Below, piece after piece: positions 34,229-42,637 of a stretch of DNA of 64,000 nt. The number at the start of each line of letters is the position of its first letter. The first letter of the stretch is position 1. This stretch comes from Octadecabacter dasysiphoniae (GTDB taxonomy: Bacteria > Pseudomonadota > Alphaproteobacteria > Rhodobacterales > Rhodobacteraceae), in assembly GCF_021532615.1 (NCBI RefSeq), contig NZ_JAKGAQ010000001.1, forward strand, positions 1,054,001 to 1,118,000, in the 5' to 3' direction. Under the pieces are notes generated by a model. It worked only from the letters and a program-made list of their open reading frames with translations. It did not search any database and was not told the origin of the DNA. The translations under genes and the position numbers were made by a program.

Positions 34229-35882
34229 CAGCTTTCTCCTCTGGGTAAAGAATGGCTTTGAAAGGGGCGGCGCCAAGGCGGCGGTAGGCCTCAAGGAAGG
34301 TTTCGTCGGCGTCGTCCCGTAATTCCATATATCCGTAAACAAGCCGTTCAATTGCGGGCACAATGTCGTCCGCGCTAAAGCCCGGACCTGCGCGTTCACC
34401 GACTGCGGCGGTTTGCGTGTGATCGCCGCCAAGGGTGATCTGGTAGCTTTCAACGCCTGCGCGATCCAGTCCAAGAATGCCGATATGGCCGACGTGGTGG
34501 TGCCCGCAGGCATTGATGCAGCCCGAGATTTTGATTTTCAGCGCGCCAATGTCGTGTTCGATTTTCAGTTCATCAAAACGGGTGGCAATTTGCTGCGCGA
34601 TCGGGATGGAACGTGCAGTCGCGAGGGCGCAGTAATCCATGCCGGGGCAGGCGATGATATCGGACGCGAGGCCGATGTTTGCCGTCGCCAGATCCGCCGC
34701 GCGTAATTCTGCATAAAGTTTGGCGAGGTCGGATTTATGCACGTGGGGCAGGATGACGTTCTGTTCGTGGCTGATGCGCAATTCATTGTGGCCGTATTTG
34801 CGGGCCAGATCGGCCATAACGCGCATTTGATCCGCCGTGGCATCGCCCGGCGTGGCCCCATGTTTTTTCACAGAGATACTAACGATTGCATAACCGTCCG
34901 CGCGGTGGGCGGTCAGATTGGTATCTGTCCAACTGCGAAACGCGGGGTTGGCCATGCGAGCGGCCTCGTATCCGTCGGTGCTGGCGACCTTGAAATCGGG
35001 GGCGGCGAATTGCGCTTCAATCTCTGCCAGCATGTCTTGATCTACGCCACTGAACGTCGGGCGGACTTGGGCGAAACGTTCGTCCACCAGACGGCGGATT
35101 TCATCGATGCCATGTTCATGCACGGTTATCTTGATGCGGGCCTTATATTTGTTGTCACGGCGACCAAGGCGGTTCCAGACGGACACGATGGATTCGACGT
35201 AAGGCAACAGATCAGCTTGTGGCAGGAAGTCATTGATAACTTTGCCGATCATCGGGGTGCGGCCAAGGCCGCCACCGACGATGATCTTGTAGCCGATCTC
35301 GTCATTTTGCTGCACAATCTGAATGCCGATGTCGTGGGCCTTGATCACGGCGCGGTCATTTTCAGACCCCGTCACGGCCAGTTTAAACTTGCGCGGCAGG
35401 AACTGGAACTCGGGGTGGTCGGTGGACCATTGGCGCAGCAGTTCGGCCACTGGGCGTGGATCCGCGACCTCATCCGCGGCGGCACCTGCGAAATGGTCGG
35501 CGGTCACATTTCTGATAGTGTTTCCAGAGGTTTGGATGGCGTGCATGCCGACGTCCGCGAGGTTGGACAGCATGTCTGGCACGTCTTTGAGGGACGGCCA
35601 GTTGTACTGGATGTTCTGACGGGTCGTGAAGTGGCCATAGCCTTTGTCATAGGTCTGCGCGAGGTGGGCAAGCATGTCCATCTGATCGGCGTTCAGCGTG
35701 CCGTAAGGCACCGCCACGCGCAGCATGTAGGCGTGCAATTGCAGGTACAAACCGTTCATCAGACGCAGCGGTTTGAATTCGTCTTCTGTCAGCGATCCGT
35801 CGATGCGGCATTCGACCTGACCGCGGAATTGCGCGACACGTTCACGGACAAAAGCCTCGTCGAAGTCATTGTATTTATACAT
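34218..35882 (-). CDS. cysI: sulfite reductase hemoprotein (nitrite/sulfite reductase)
   Basis: Protein of 554 residues. It reduces sulfite to sulfide using siroheme and [4Fe-4S]. Two repeated halves: TTRQNIQYNWPSLKDVPDML (ferrite-type motif) and the cluster cysteines CPGMDYC ... GCINACGHHHVGHIG. Siroheme comes from cysG two genes upstream. Ferredoxin or Fpr may be the donor, as no CysJ flavoprotein is present. ATG 35882 overlaps the DUF2849 stop by eight bases. Confidence 0.92.
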   Translation of the reverse strand: MYKYNDFDEAFVRERVAQFRGQVECRIDGSLTEDEFKPLRLMNGLYLQLHAYMLRVAVPYGTLNADQMDMLAHLAQTYDKGYGHFTTRQNIQYNWPSLKDVPDMLSNLADVGMHAIQTSGNTIRNVTADHFAGAAADEVADPRPVAELLRQWSTDHPEFQFLPRKFKLAVTGSENDRAVIKAHDIGIQIVQQNDEIGYKIIVGGGLGRTPMIGKVINDFLPQADLLPYVESIVSVWNRLGRRDNKYKARIKITVHEHGIDEIRRLVDERFAQVRPTFSGVDQDMLAEIEAQFAAPDFKVASTDGYEAARMANPAFRSWTDTNLTAHRADGYAIVSISVKKHGATPGDATADQMRVMADLARKYGHNELRISHEQNVILPHVHKSDLAKLYAELRAADLATANIGLASDIIACPGMDYCALATARSIPIAQQIATRFDELKIEHDIGALKIKISGCINACGHHHVGHIGILGLDRAGVESYQITLGGDHTQTAAVGERAGPGFSADDIVPAIERLVYGYMELRDDADETFLEAYRRLGAAPFKAILYPEEKADAA

Positions 35883-36180
35883 TGTTTTCTACCTGCTTGC
35901 CGTGTGCGTAATTTGATGGGCCGCGTGTGCGGAAGGCTTCGCGAAAGTGGGTTGTGGTCGGGCCCGCGTCGTCCATGCCCGCGTCCGCGAGGTAGGCACC
36001 CGCGATCACCGATTGCTGTGCCTGCGCTTCGAGGAGGCGCAGATCGGCGTGGGCTTCGTCGGTCAGGAATTCGGCGTCTTTGATGTTGCCGGACCATGTG
36101 TCAGTGGCGGTGAACCAGACGGCGTCCCCTTCGATCAGAAGGTTCGCGGTGATCACTTTGGGGGTAAAAGCGCGGGGCAT
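35875..36180 (-). CDS. DUF2849 protein
   Basis: Protein of 101 residues: TPKVITANLLIEGDAVWFTATDTWSGNIKDAEFLTDEAHADLRLLEAQAQQSVIAGAYLADAGMD. It is of the DUF2849 family, constant between cysG and cysI in alphaproteobacteria. Activity not known. ATG 36180 overlaps the cysG stop by one base, so translation is coupled. Confidence 0.87.
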   Translation of the reverse strand: MPRAFTPKVITANLLIEGDAVWFTATDTWSGNIKDAEFLTDEAHADLRLLEAQAQQSVIAGAYLADAGMDDAGPTTTHFREAFRTRGPSNYAHGKQVENNV

Positions 36181-37619
36181 TACAGGGCCTCCTGAGTGGA
36201 TATGGGTCGGGTATGGGTTTGGTATGGGTCTGGTATGGCTACGGGTGTGGTTTTTGCCGCAAGAACTGCATCGCGGGGGGCTAAGCCCATGAAAACCAAC
36301 GCAGGTCCGCTGATTTGGGCGTTTGTAATCGTCGGTTCCATTTCCACCAGCGTTGTTGCGATGACGCGCTGATCGGCGCGGCTGACGTTTTCGATGATCG
36401 TGATTGGTGTCAGCGGGTCGGCGCCGTGCATCAGCAGGCGGCCCTGAATAAAGCGTGCGGATTTCTTGCCCATGTAGATGGCGGCGACTTGCCCATCTTC
36501 GGCCAGCGCGCGCCAATCGTGATCGGCATACCCTTTGGTGTCGTGTCCGGTGATAAAGCGCACGGATGAATTGCGGCCCCGTTTGGTCAGGGACTGGCCG
36601 ATGCCCGCGACAGCGGCAGACGCGGCGGTGATGCCGGGGACGATGGTGTAAGACAGTTCAGCCGCTGTGATCGCGTCGATTTCTTCGTCGAGGCGGCCAA
36701 ACACCGTCGGGTCGCCCGCCTTAAGGCGCACAACGTGGTGCCCTTGCAGCCCGTGATCCACGATCAGCGCGTTGATGTCGCCTTGCGCCATGGATTTTCC
36801 GAACCCTTCTTTGCCCGCGTCGATCATGATCGCTTCGCGGCGCGCCAGTTCGAGGATTTCGGGCGTGACCAAGCGGTCGTAAATCACGACGTCCGCCTTA
36901 TCGAGGGCTTTGCGCGCTTTCAGCGTCAGCAGATCAGGATCACCGGGGCCCGCACCGACCAGATCGATATGCCCGGGTTTGGCATCGGTGTTCAGGTGAT
37001 CATGCAGCAACGCGTCGAGCGCTTCTTCGACGGCGTTTTCACCATGGGTCACCGCGCGGGGGCCTGCGTTGAAATAATAATCCGCCCAGAAGTTGCGGCG
37101 CGCCACACCAAAGGGAAGCTTTTCGGCCATGCCGCGGAACGACTTACCGATGCGCGCAAGAGTGCCAAGCGAGGCAGGCAGGCGTTCTTCGAGGTCTTTT
37201 TTGATGGCGCGGGCCAGCACAGGGGCCGCGCCTTCTGTGCCGATGGCCACGGTCACGGGGTCACGATCCACGATGGCGGGGGTGATGAATTGGCTGTCGC
37301 CAAGGTTGTCCACGATGTTGACCAGCGCGCCGTCGCGGTGGGCGAGGGCGGCTGTGCGTGCGTCTTCAACCGCGTCTTCGTGGGCGGCGTAAAACAGGGA
37401 CGCGCACATTGCATCGCCCGGTTCCATGGCTCGTTCGATCAACGTCAGTTTGCCGGTTTGCGCCCAAGTGTGGATTTCGGGGGCGGCGTTTTCGGCGATG
37501 ACAGTGATGCGGCCTTCGGTCTTGAGAAGCAGGCGCAGTTTGGCCAGTGCGGCGTCACCACCGCCCGCAAGAACGATGCGGCGGCCTTCAACGGCGAGGA
37601 AGATGGGGAAGTGCTTCAT
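36180..37619 (-). CDS. cysG: siroheme synthase CysG (trifunctional)
   Basis: Protein of 479 residues. Residues 1-115 form the NAD-binding precorrin-2 dehydrogenase/ferrochelatase part (FPIFLAVEGRRIVLAGGGDAALAK). A dimerisation part follows (RLPASLGTLARIGKSFRG). From about 217 the SUMT methyltransferase reads HIDLVGAGPGDPDLLTLKARKAL, VVRLKAGDPTVFGRLDEEI and VPGITAASAAVAGIG. It converts uroporphyrinogen III to siroheme for CysI. ATG 37619 is the first gene of the leftward operon, divergent from an Lrp-type regulator. Confidence 0.93.
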   Translation of the reverse strand: MKHFPIFLAVEGRRIVLAGGGDAALAKLRLLLKTEGRITVIAENAAPEIHTWAQTGKLTLIERAMEPGDAMCASLFYAAHEDAVEDARTAALAHRDGALVNIVDNLGDSQFITPAIVDRDPVTVAIGTEGAAPVLARAIKKDLEERLPASLGTLARIGKSFRGMAEKLPFGVARRNFWADYYFNAGPRAVTHGENAVEEALDALLHDHLNTDAKPGHIDLVGAGPGDPDLLTLKARKALDKADVVIYDRLVTPEILELARREAIMIDAGKEGFGKSMAQGDINALIVDHGLQGHHVVRLKAGDPTVFGRLDEEIDAITAAELSYTIVPGITAASAAVAGIGQSLTKRGRNSSVRFITGHDTKGYADHDWRALAEDGQVAAIYMGKKSARFIQGRLLMHGADPLTPITIIENVSRADQRVIATTLVEMEPTITNAQISGPALVFMGLAPRDAVLAAKTTPVAIPDPYQTHTRPISTQEAL

Positions 37620-37650
37620 GTGCTTTTTCCAATTGCTTCCCTGCAATATA

Positions 37651-37661
37651 GAATATTATTC
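37651..37661. promoter_or_regulatory. candidate Lrp/AsnC operator
   Basis: GAATA-T-TATTC is a perfect palindrome in the AT-rich space between cysG and the divergent Lrp/AsnC gene. Such short AT-rich palindromes are typical of the family. Probably controls both genes (inference). Confidence 0.4.
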
Positions 37662-37754
37662 CAATAAATGCTTTATGCGGCGGGTTGAAAGGGATGATTG
37701 TTCCGCGTATTGCGCAATTCAGTCAGATAATTTTCGATCACGGGAGAAAAGCGA

Positions 37755-38216
37755 ATGGATGTTCGGATAGACGAGTTGGATCGGAAAATCCTACGCGAGA
37801 TGCAGCGCGATGCGGGGCAATCTTTGGACGAAATCGCCAAATCTGTGGGGTCGAGCAAGACGCCGGTTTGGAACAGGATTCGCAAACTGCGCGAGGCTGG
37901 TGTGGTGGGCCAACAGACGGTGATGCTGGATGCCGAAGCGTTGGGTTTTGAGGCCTGTTTCTTTGTGCTGATCCGCACGTCTGAACATGAAGCGGATTGG
38001 CAGGCTAAGTTCTTGAAAGCCTTGATGGATCGCGAAGAGGTGCAAGAGGCGCATCGGCTGGCGGGCGACATTGATTATATCCTGAAGGTGCGGGTGAAAA
38101 ACGCGCGGGCCTATGATGTGTTTTATCAGGCCCTGATATCAGAGGTGCGGGTGTTCAATGTGACCGCGTTGCTGAGCATGGAAGAAATCAAATCGACGGT
38201 GGCCCTGCCTTTATAA
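37755..38216 (+). CDS. Lrp/AsnC family transcriptional regulator
   Basis: Protein of 153 residues: N-terminal winged helix (IDELDRKILREMQRDAGQSLDEIAKSVGSSKTPVWNRIRKLREAGVV) and C-terminal ligand-binding domain (GFEACFFVLIRTSEHEADWQAKFLKALMDREEVQEAHRLAGDIDYILKVRVKNARAYDVFYQALI). Divergent from the cysG operon, so likely its regulator, possibly sensing a sulfur amino acid. ATG 37755 with AGAAAAGCGA before it. The regulator-cys arrangement is common in this clade. Confidence 0.88.
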   Translation: MDVRIDELDRKILREMQRDAGQSLDEIAKSVGSSKTPVWNRIRKLREAGVVGQQTVMLDAEALGFEACFFVLIRTSEHEADWQAKFLKALMDREEVQEAHRLAGDIDYILKVRVKNARAYDVFYQALISEVRVFNVTALLSMEEIKSTVALPL

Positions 38217-38226
38217 CGGCGGCGCT

Positions 38227-38871
38227 TTAGCCGAACACGCGGGACACTTCGCGCAGGATCTTTTCGCGGATCGCGCGGGGGTAGTCGCGGTGGGTGCGGG
38301 CAGTGATGACGAACCCGTCGCGGGTGATCACGGCGCGGCTGAAGAATGTGGTGATGGCCACGCCCATGGATTCAATCGCGATACCGTTGATTGTCACGCC
38401 TTGGCGTTCGGCCTGACGGGAGGCGGTGCGGGTGTCAGACCCCGCGTTTGGTGTGCCGTCGCCCGAAATATCAATGACTTGGCGTTCGCAGGTCGGCGCG
38501 GTTTGCATAAAATCGAGCGCGAACAGGATGGCGTCGCCCGGGGCTGTATCGGACATCACGAAGGCACGCGGCATTGTGCGGGCGTCTGCGGCGAAGTTGC
38601 GCACATCGGCCTCGGTTCTGATTTGGGTCCAAGGGATCGAGACCTCTTGGCGGCCCACGCCGGACCATTGCATGACTGAAACTGCAACTTGTCCCTGGAT
38701 CAAGGCCTCCATCACTTCGGCGTCCAGAACCGCGTCTGTCATACCGTCTGTCTGGAGTTTGTATTCGGCCACGTCGATGGAATTGGACACATCGATGGTC
38801 AGGATCAGGGCCGTGTCGCAGGCAAGAGCGGGCGTGGCAGCAAGGAGGAGGGCGGACAAAAAACTCTTCAT
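38227..38871 (-). CDS. DUF1194 von Willebrand factor A-type exported protein
   Basis: Protein of 214 residues: signal peptide (MKSFLSALLLAATPALA), then a vWA domain with MIDAS motif DVSNS near residue 27 (LILTIDVSNSIDVAEYKLQTDGM), TAPGDAILFALDFMQ, RQVIDISGDGTPNAG and a C-terminal DYPRAIREKILREV. Members are predicted periplasmic metal-ion-dependent adhesion-type proteins of unknown partner. ATG 38871. Convergent with the Lrp gene with 10 bases between the stops. Confidence 0.85.
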   Translation of the reverse strand: MKSFLSALLLAATPALACDTALILTIDVSNSIDVAEYKLQTDGMTDAVLDAEVMEALIQGQVAVSVMQWSGVGRQEVSIPWTQIRTEADVRNFAADARTMPRAFVMSDTAPGDAILFALDFMQTAPTCERQVIDISGDGTPNAGSDTRTASRQAERQGVTINGIAIESMGVAITTFFSRAVITRDGFVITARTHRDYPRAIREKILREVSRVFG

Positions 38872-38900
38872 CGATGAAGTGTGCGCGCAAATGGAAGGGG

Positions 38901-38924
38901 GGTAAAGTGCAGGTTTCTGTTGCC
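38901..38924 (-). repeat. copy of the tmRNA 3' tail segment
   Basis: A 24-base stretch identical to 39027-39050, the pseudoknot end of the tmRNA coding piece. It lies 126 bases farther downstream on the tmRNA strand. Looks like a partial duplication of the ssrA 3' end. Confidence 0.75.
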
Positions 38925-39026
38925 TTGGGTTTGCCCGCAAACACAATCCCAGGACAGAGCAATTGGCCGCAGGACAAATGCGGAGTCCGTTGGGTCCGCG
39001 TGTTCGGGCGTGTTGATCGTCGAGGA

Positions 39027-39355
39027 GGTAAAGTGCAGGTTTCTGTTGCCAGGTACCTGCGAACCCCGCCTTAGGCTGCTAAGCGTAAGGGCTTAAGTTT
39101 CGGTATTACGCACAGCTTACGCTGCGAGTGCTACCTGAGCATTGTTGTCATTTGCAACTAGCTTGAATGTACCGATAACGGTGGTGACTCACCGAAACAA
39201 AGCTAACCCCTTTAGACGTTCGTCGATCCTATTTCGTCCCCATATCGGCCAAATGAGCCATCCCAGTGAAGGGCGTGATGGTGGAGACGCCGGGTACCGC
39301 CCCCGGGTCCGATCCGCTTATTACGAGCGCGTTTATGTTCATAGTCCCGAGGGAC
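39027..39355 (-). ncRNA. ssrA: two-piece permuted tmRNA
   Basis: Permuted alphaproteobacterial gene. On the minus strand the acceptor piece comes first (about 39355-39279), with T-arm CCGGG/CCCGG and end CGTCTCC-ACCA (CCA at 39281-39279). A 37-base intervening segment follows, then the coding piece from 39241 starting GGGGACG, which pairs fully with CGTCTCC (one G-U). The tag frame is at 39155-39117: GCA resume codon encoding ANDNNAQVALAA then TAA. TAGTTGCAAATGAC before it matches tmRNA consensus. A pseudoknot GCAGGT...ACCTGC ends the piece. The 3' boundary near 39027 is approximate. Rescues stalled ribosomes with SmpB. Confidence 0.93.
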
Positions 39356-39361
39356 ATCCCA

Positions 39362-39389
39362 TATATAGGGGGGCTGGTGCCTGCTGCAA
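39362..39389 (-). promoter_or_regulatory. tmRNA promoter
   Basis: Minus strand TTGCAG (39389-39384), 16 bases, TATATA (39367-39362). A start about seven bases on, near 39355, would begin the acceptor piece, supporting its 5' boundary. Confidence 0.55.
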
Positions 39390-39435
39390 AGGGTGGAATT
39401 GGATATTTTAGAACCAAAGAAGCGGGGCGGCGCGT

Positions 39436-39789
39436 TTAGACGGGCCAGTTGAGCCAGATCAGAAGGGCGGCGGGGGGCCATTCGAACGCCAGAAAGACCA
39501 GTGCTTTGGTCAGGGGGGGCTTGTCGATGAGGATCGACAGAAACCGCCCCGCGCCCGCGCCGACGTAGGCCACGCCGAGCATGAAATAGGCGTAAGGATC
39601 GCCGGTGAACAGGCACCACAGGCCCACGGCAACGAACAAGCCACCCGATCCTGCGCGCAGTTCGGACAGGCCCATGGTTGATTTGGTTGTTTCAAAATCC
39701 AGCGCGCCCATGGTGTAGCGCGGGGCCAGGAACCCGAAGGCCCCGAAGGCGATGGTCAGTAGGGCGATGGCGGGGCTGATGTAGTCCAT
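39436..39789 (-). CDS. DUF4345 membrane protein
   Basis: Protein of 117 residues with four hydrophobic helices (ISPAIALLTIAFGAFGFL, GSGGLFVAVGLWCLFTG, YAYFMLGVAYVGAGAGRFLSILID, ALVFLAFEWPPAALLIWL), matching DUF4345. AAGGAGCC sits before ATG 39789. Function unknown. It shares its strand with the GntR gene upstream (39844), from which it is 54 bases away. Confidence 0.8.
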   Translation of the reverse strand: MDYISPAIALLTIAFGAFGFLAPRYTMGALDFETTKSTMGLSELRAGSGGLFVAVGLWCLFTGDPYAYFMLGVAYVGAGAGRFLSILIDKPPLTKALVFLAFEWPPAALLIWLNWPV

Positions 39790-39843
39790 GATGGCTCCTT
39801 GATGTTTGATAGTATTACGAGCCGGTGGGGGTGTTGGTTCGGT

Positions 39844-40563
39844 TTAAGTTTTGGATGGCTTTGCGTCGGCCACGGATTGACCGAGTTTTGAGGTATAGGC
39901 CGCGAGATCGGCGAGCAGGCTGTCGACCGCCGCCGCGTCCTGTGATTCCAAGGCGTCGGCGATGGCGGTGTGCAGCCCGATGATGTGATCGCGCGAGCGC
40001 GCGGTGAAGGTGATCATGTTCATCAGTGGTTCAATCGCTTCGACTGCGCCGGCGAGCTGATAGGACAGAACCGGATTGCCCGCACCATCCACCAGTGCGC
40101 GGTGAAAGGCGACGTCTGAGGCGCAAAAGCTTTCGTCGGATAGGCCCGGCTGCCCCTGACGGGTGATTTCGGCGCGCATCGTGGCGAGGTGATCGGCGGT
40201 GCGGCGATCTGCGGACAAGGGCGCGCAGGCGCGTTCAAGGGCAAAGCGCGCTTCGCAAGCCGTGACGAAATCAACGGCGTTCATGCTGAGGAGAAGGGCG
40301 GAGGTTGTGATTTGCTGCCCGTAGGCGTCTTCGAACCGGAGTTTGTTGACGAACGCCCCGCCTGTGGCCCCGCGCTGTGTGCGGATCAGGGATTGGGCGG
40401 CGAGCCGTTTCAACGCCTCGCGCACGGTAGAGCGGGAGACATTGAATTGTTCGCTAAGCTCTGCTTCGCTCGGGAGGCGTTCACCGATGTCGAGATCACC
40501 GGACACAATGGCGTCGCGGATGGATTTGGCAATTTGGGCGGAGAGGTCAGGTGCATTTTTCAT
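39844..40563 (-). CDS. FadR-type GntR family regulator
   Basis: Protein of 239 residues: winged helix (SAQIAKSIRDAIVSGDLDIGERLPSEAELSEQFNVSRSTVREALKRLAAQSLIRTQRGATGGAFV) and an FCD ligand domain (ARFALERACAPLSADRRTADHLATM, FHRALVDGAGNPVLSY, HTAIADALESQDAAAVDSLLADL) that in relatives binds a small acid through a metal. Two perfect operators touch its start codon, so it probably represses itself and the divergent gene run that ends with dmdA-acuI. A DMSP-derived ligand such as acrylate is a reasonable guess. Confidence 0.88.
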   Translation of the reverse strand: MKNAPDLSAQIAKSIRDAIVSGDLDIGERLPSEAELSEQFNVSRSTVREALKRLAAQSLIRTQRGATGGAFVNKLRFEDAYGQQITTSALLLSMNAVDFVTACEARFALERACAPLSADRRTADHLATMRAEITRQGQPGLSDESFCASDVAFHRALVDGAGNPVLSYQLAGAVEAIEPLMNMITFTARSRDHIIGLHTAIADALESQDAAAVDSLLADLAAYTSKLGQSVADAKPSKT

Positions 40564-40589
40564 TTGTCAGACAATTAAATGTCAGACAT
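40564..40589. promoter_or_regulatory. twin FadR-type operators
   Basis: TTGTC-A-GACAA (40564-40574) and ATGTC-A-GACAT (40579-40589), both perfect palindromes fitting the FadR-subfamily pattern TNGTNNNACNA (second with A at position 1), centres 15 bases apart. The first abuts the regulator's ATG. Confidence 0.75.
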
Positions 40590-40628
40590 ATGATTGGCAA
40601 GGATTGAGTCGCTTGGGAGGGCGTTCGC

Positions 40629-41414
40629 ATGACAGCCTTTTTCAACATCAGGTCTGCGCTATGGGTGGCGTTCTTTGTCGCGATCCTTTTGGCGTGGGCG
40701 ATGATGTTCATGATGGCCGTTGATATGGATCTTGATCTGATCGGGCGGCCCGGTGACATGGGCGCGGCGATGGCGGCCATGGACCCGCGTATGCCGATGG
40801 ATATGCCCATGGCGCGGTTTGGGCCTTTGTTTATGATGTGGGCCGTTATGATGGCGGCGATGATGTTGCCGACGCTGGTGCCAACGTTGCGATCCTACGA
40901 AGACCTGATCGTCAGCGCCAATGGCACGCGGGCCGGATGGCTGGGCGTTTTGCTGGGGTATTTTGTGGTTTGGGTGGCGTTTGCCGCGTTGATCACCGCC
41001 GTTCAGTTGGGGCTGTTGTTTGGCGGGGTCATCGACATGCTGGGCATCGCCAAAAGTGTCTGGGTGTCGGCCGGGTTGTTGATTGTTGTCGGCGCGTTCC
41101 AGTTCACGCGCATCAAAGAGGTTTGCCACGGGGTCTGCCATTCACCGATGATGTATTTTGTCGGGCATTGGAAAACCGGGTTCGGCGGCGGGCTGCGCAT
41201 GGGGCTGGGCCTTGGCGCGTTTTGTGTTGTGTGCTGCTGGGGCTTTATGGCGCTGGGGTTTGTGGGCGGCGTGATGTCGCTGCTTTGGATGGGTCTGGCG
41301 ACCTTGTTCATGATTTTGGAAAAACTGCCCGCTGTTGGGCATCTTGTCACCAAACCCATGGGGGTCGTTTTGATCCTCGCGGGGATCGCATTGCCCGTTT
41401 GGGCGCTCATTTAG
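40629..41414 (+). CDS. DUF2182 integral membrane protein
   Basis: Protein of 261 residues with about six helices and a Met-rich N-terminal loop (MGAAMAAMDPRMPMDMPMARFGPLFMMWAVMMAAMMLPTLVP) typical of DUF2182. Another conserved patch is CHGVCHSPMMYF. Possibly metal-related, since Met and Cys/His clusters are prominent. Function not shown. First gene divergent from the GntR regulator, followed at 11 bases by DUF1326, its common partner. ATG 40629 follows TTGGGAGGGCG. Confidence 0.85.
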   Translation: MTAFFNIRSALWVAFFVAILLAWAMMFMMAVDMDLDLIGRPGDMGAAMAAMDPRMPMDMPMARFGPLFMMWAVMMAAMMLPTLVPTLRSYEDLIVSANGTRAGWLGVLLGYFVVWVAFAALITAVQLGLLFGGVIDMLGIAKSVWVSAGLLIVVGAFQFTRIKEVCHGVCHSPMMYFVGHWKTGFGGGLRMGLGLGAFCVVCCWGFMALGFVGGVMSLLWMGLATLFMILEKLPAVGHLVTKPMGVVLILAGIALPVWALI

Positions 41415-41425
41415 GAGGGTCACAC

Positions 41426-42136
41426 ATGGCCATGAAGGAACGCGCACCGGCAGATAAACTGCCCGTCAGTCAGCGGATCGACAGCAAGATGGAAAGCCAT
41501 CCGTTGCGCCGCAAGATGAAGCCAACGGAGTGGGCCATCAAGGGAGAGCTGTTTTTGAACTGCTCGTGCACCGTGTTTTGCCCCTGTGTTGTGTCGCTTG
41601 GCGCGCATCCCCCCACTGAGGGGCATTGCCACGCATGGATGGCGATTGCCATTGATGAGGGGCATTTCGAGGGCGAGGATTTATCCGGTCTGAACGTCGG
41701 GCTGTTGGTGGATATTCCGGGCCGTATGGGTGAGGGCAACTGGCGCGTTGCGGCCTATGTGGATGAGAGATCTTCTCAGAAGGCCTACAATGGTCTGTTG
41801 AAGATTTTCAGCGGCGCGGCGGGCGGCACGACGGGGCTGTTCACGTTCTTGGTGAGCGAGATCATCGGCGCTGAGCGTGAGAAGGTCGAGATCGTGCGCG
41901 ATGGCAAAAAGCGCGGGCTTTATATTGGCCGCAAGATTGCCGGAGAGATCGAGATGATCGACGGTGGTGACCCTGATCATCCGGTGATGATCACCAATTC
42001 CAAATACTGGATGGGGCCGGATATTATTGCGGCCAAAGGTGTCAAATCCAAGGTGCGCGATTATGGCCGTGTCTGGGATTTCGGCGGTATGTCTGCCGAG
42101 ATTTGCCCGATTGATTGGAAAGGGCCCAAGCCGTGA
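41426..42136 (+). CDS. DUF1326 protein
   Basis: Protein of 236 residues with the Cys-rich entry FLNCSCTVFCPCVVSLG followed by HCHAWMAIAIDEGHFEG and the DUF1326 core (FSGAAGGTTGLFTFLVSEIIGAEREKVEI, HPVMITNSKYWMGPDI). Soluble. The cysteines may bind metal. AGGAGG precedes ATG 41426. Its TGA overlaps the GTG of the DinB gene. Confidence 0.82.
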   Translation: MAMKERAPADKLPVSQRIDSKMESHPLRRKMKPTEWAIKGELFLNCSCTVFCPCVVSLGAHPPTEGHCHAWMAIAIDEGHFEGEDLSGLNVGLLVDIPGRMGEGNWRVAAYVDERSSQKAYNGLLKIFSGAAGGTTGLFTFLVSEIIGAEREKVEIVRDGKKRGLYIGRKIAGEIEMIDGGDPDHPVMITNSKYWMGPDIIAAKGVKSKVRDYGRVWDFGGMSAEICPIDWKGPKP

Positions 42137-42636
42137 TAACGCCGCAATATTGCCGGACGATGGCGCAATATAACAGATGGCAAAACAACGGGTTGCGCGA
42201 CATCGTTAAGACAATGGATGAAGATGAGCTGCGCAAGGATCGCGGGGCGTTTTTCAAGTCTATTTCGGAAACGATGAACCATTTGCTGTGGGGTGACATG
42301 TTGTGGATGAGCCGCTTTGACGGGGGCGATGGCCCATCCGTCGGGCCTGAGAAACATGCGCAACTGACACCCAACAAAGCCGAATGGGACCGTCTGCGGT
42401 TTCTGACGGACGGGCGGATTATCCAGTGGGCCGAGGGTGCGAAATCCGTCGATCTGACGGGGGATTTGACATGGTATTCGGGCATGAGCGGCAAAGACCT
42501 GTCAGAGCCGAAATCCCTGTGCGTCGTGCATTTCTTCAATCACCAGACCCATCATCGCGGTCAAATCCATGCAATGTTGACGGCTGCGGGGCACAAACCG
42601 CAGGACACCGACCTTGCGATCATGTCGGAGAACTAG
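42133..42636 (+). CDS. DinB family protein
   Basis: Protein of 167 residues of the DinB/YfiT four-helix metalloenzyme type. Candidate metal-binding histidines lie in SETMNHLLWGDMLWMSRF and VVHFFNHQTHHRGQIHAML (the H-x3-H pattern). Relatives act as thiol-dependent transferases with mycothiol, bacillithiol or glutathione. The substrate is unknown. GTG 42133 overlaps the DUF1326 stop (GTGA), preferred to TTG 42115. The stop is two bases before dmdA. Confidence 0.8.
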   Translation: MITPQYCRTMAQYNRWQNNGLRDIVKTMDEDELRKDRGAFFKSISETMNHLLWGDMLWMSRFDGGDGPSVGPEKHAQLTPNKAEWDRLRFLTDGRIIQWAEGAKSVDLTGDLTWYSGMSGKDLSEPKSLCVVHFFNHQTHHRGQIHAMLTAAGHKPQDTDLAIMSEN

Positions 42637-42637
42637 A

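Noticed and set aside
34737-36083. 448-residue plus-strand frame opposite cysI
   Set aside because: Shadow of the sulfite reductase gene, whose siroheme and cluster motifs are intact on the minus strand.
38901-39050. Pair of 24-base direct repeats as a CRISPR or att site
   Set aside because: Only two copies, 126 bases apart, and the right copy is part of the tmRNA pseudoknot. A tail duplication explains it better.
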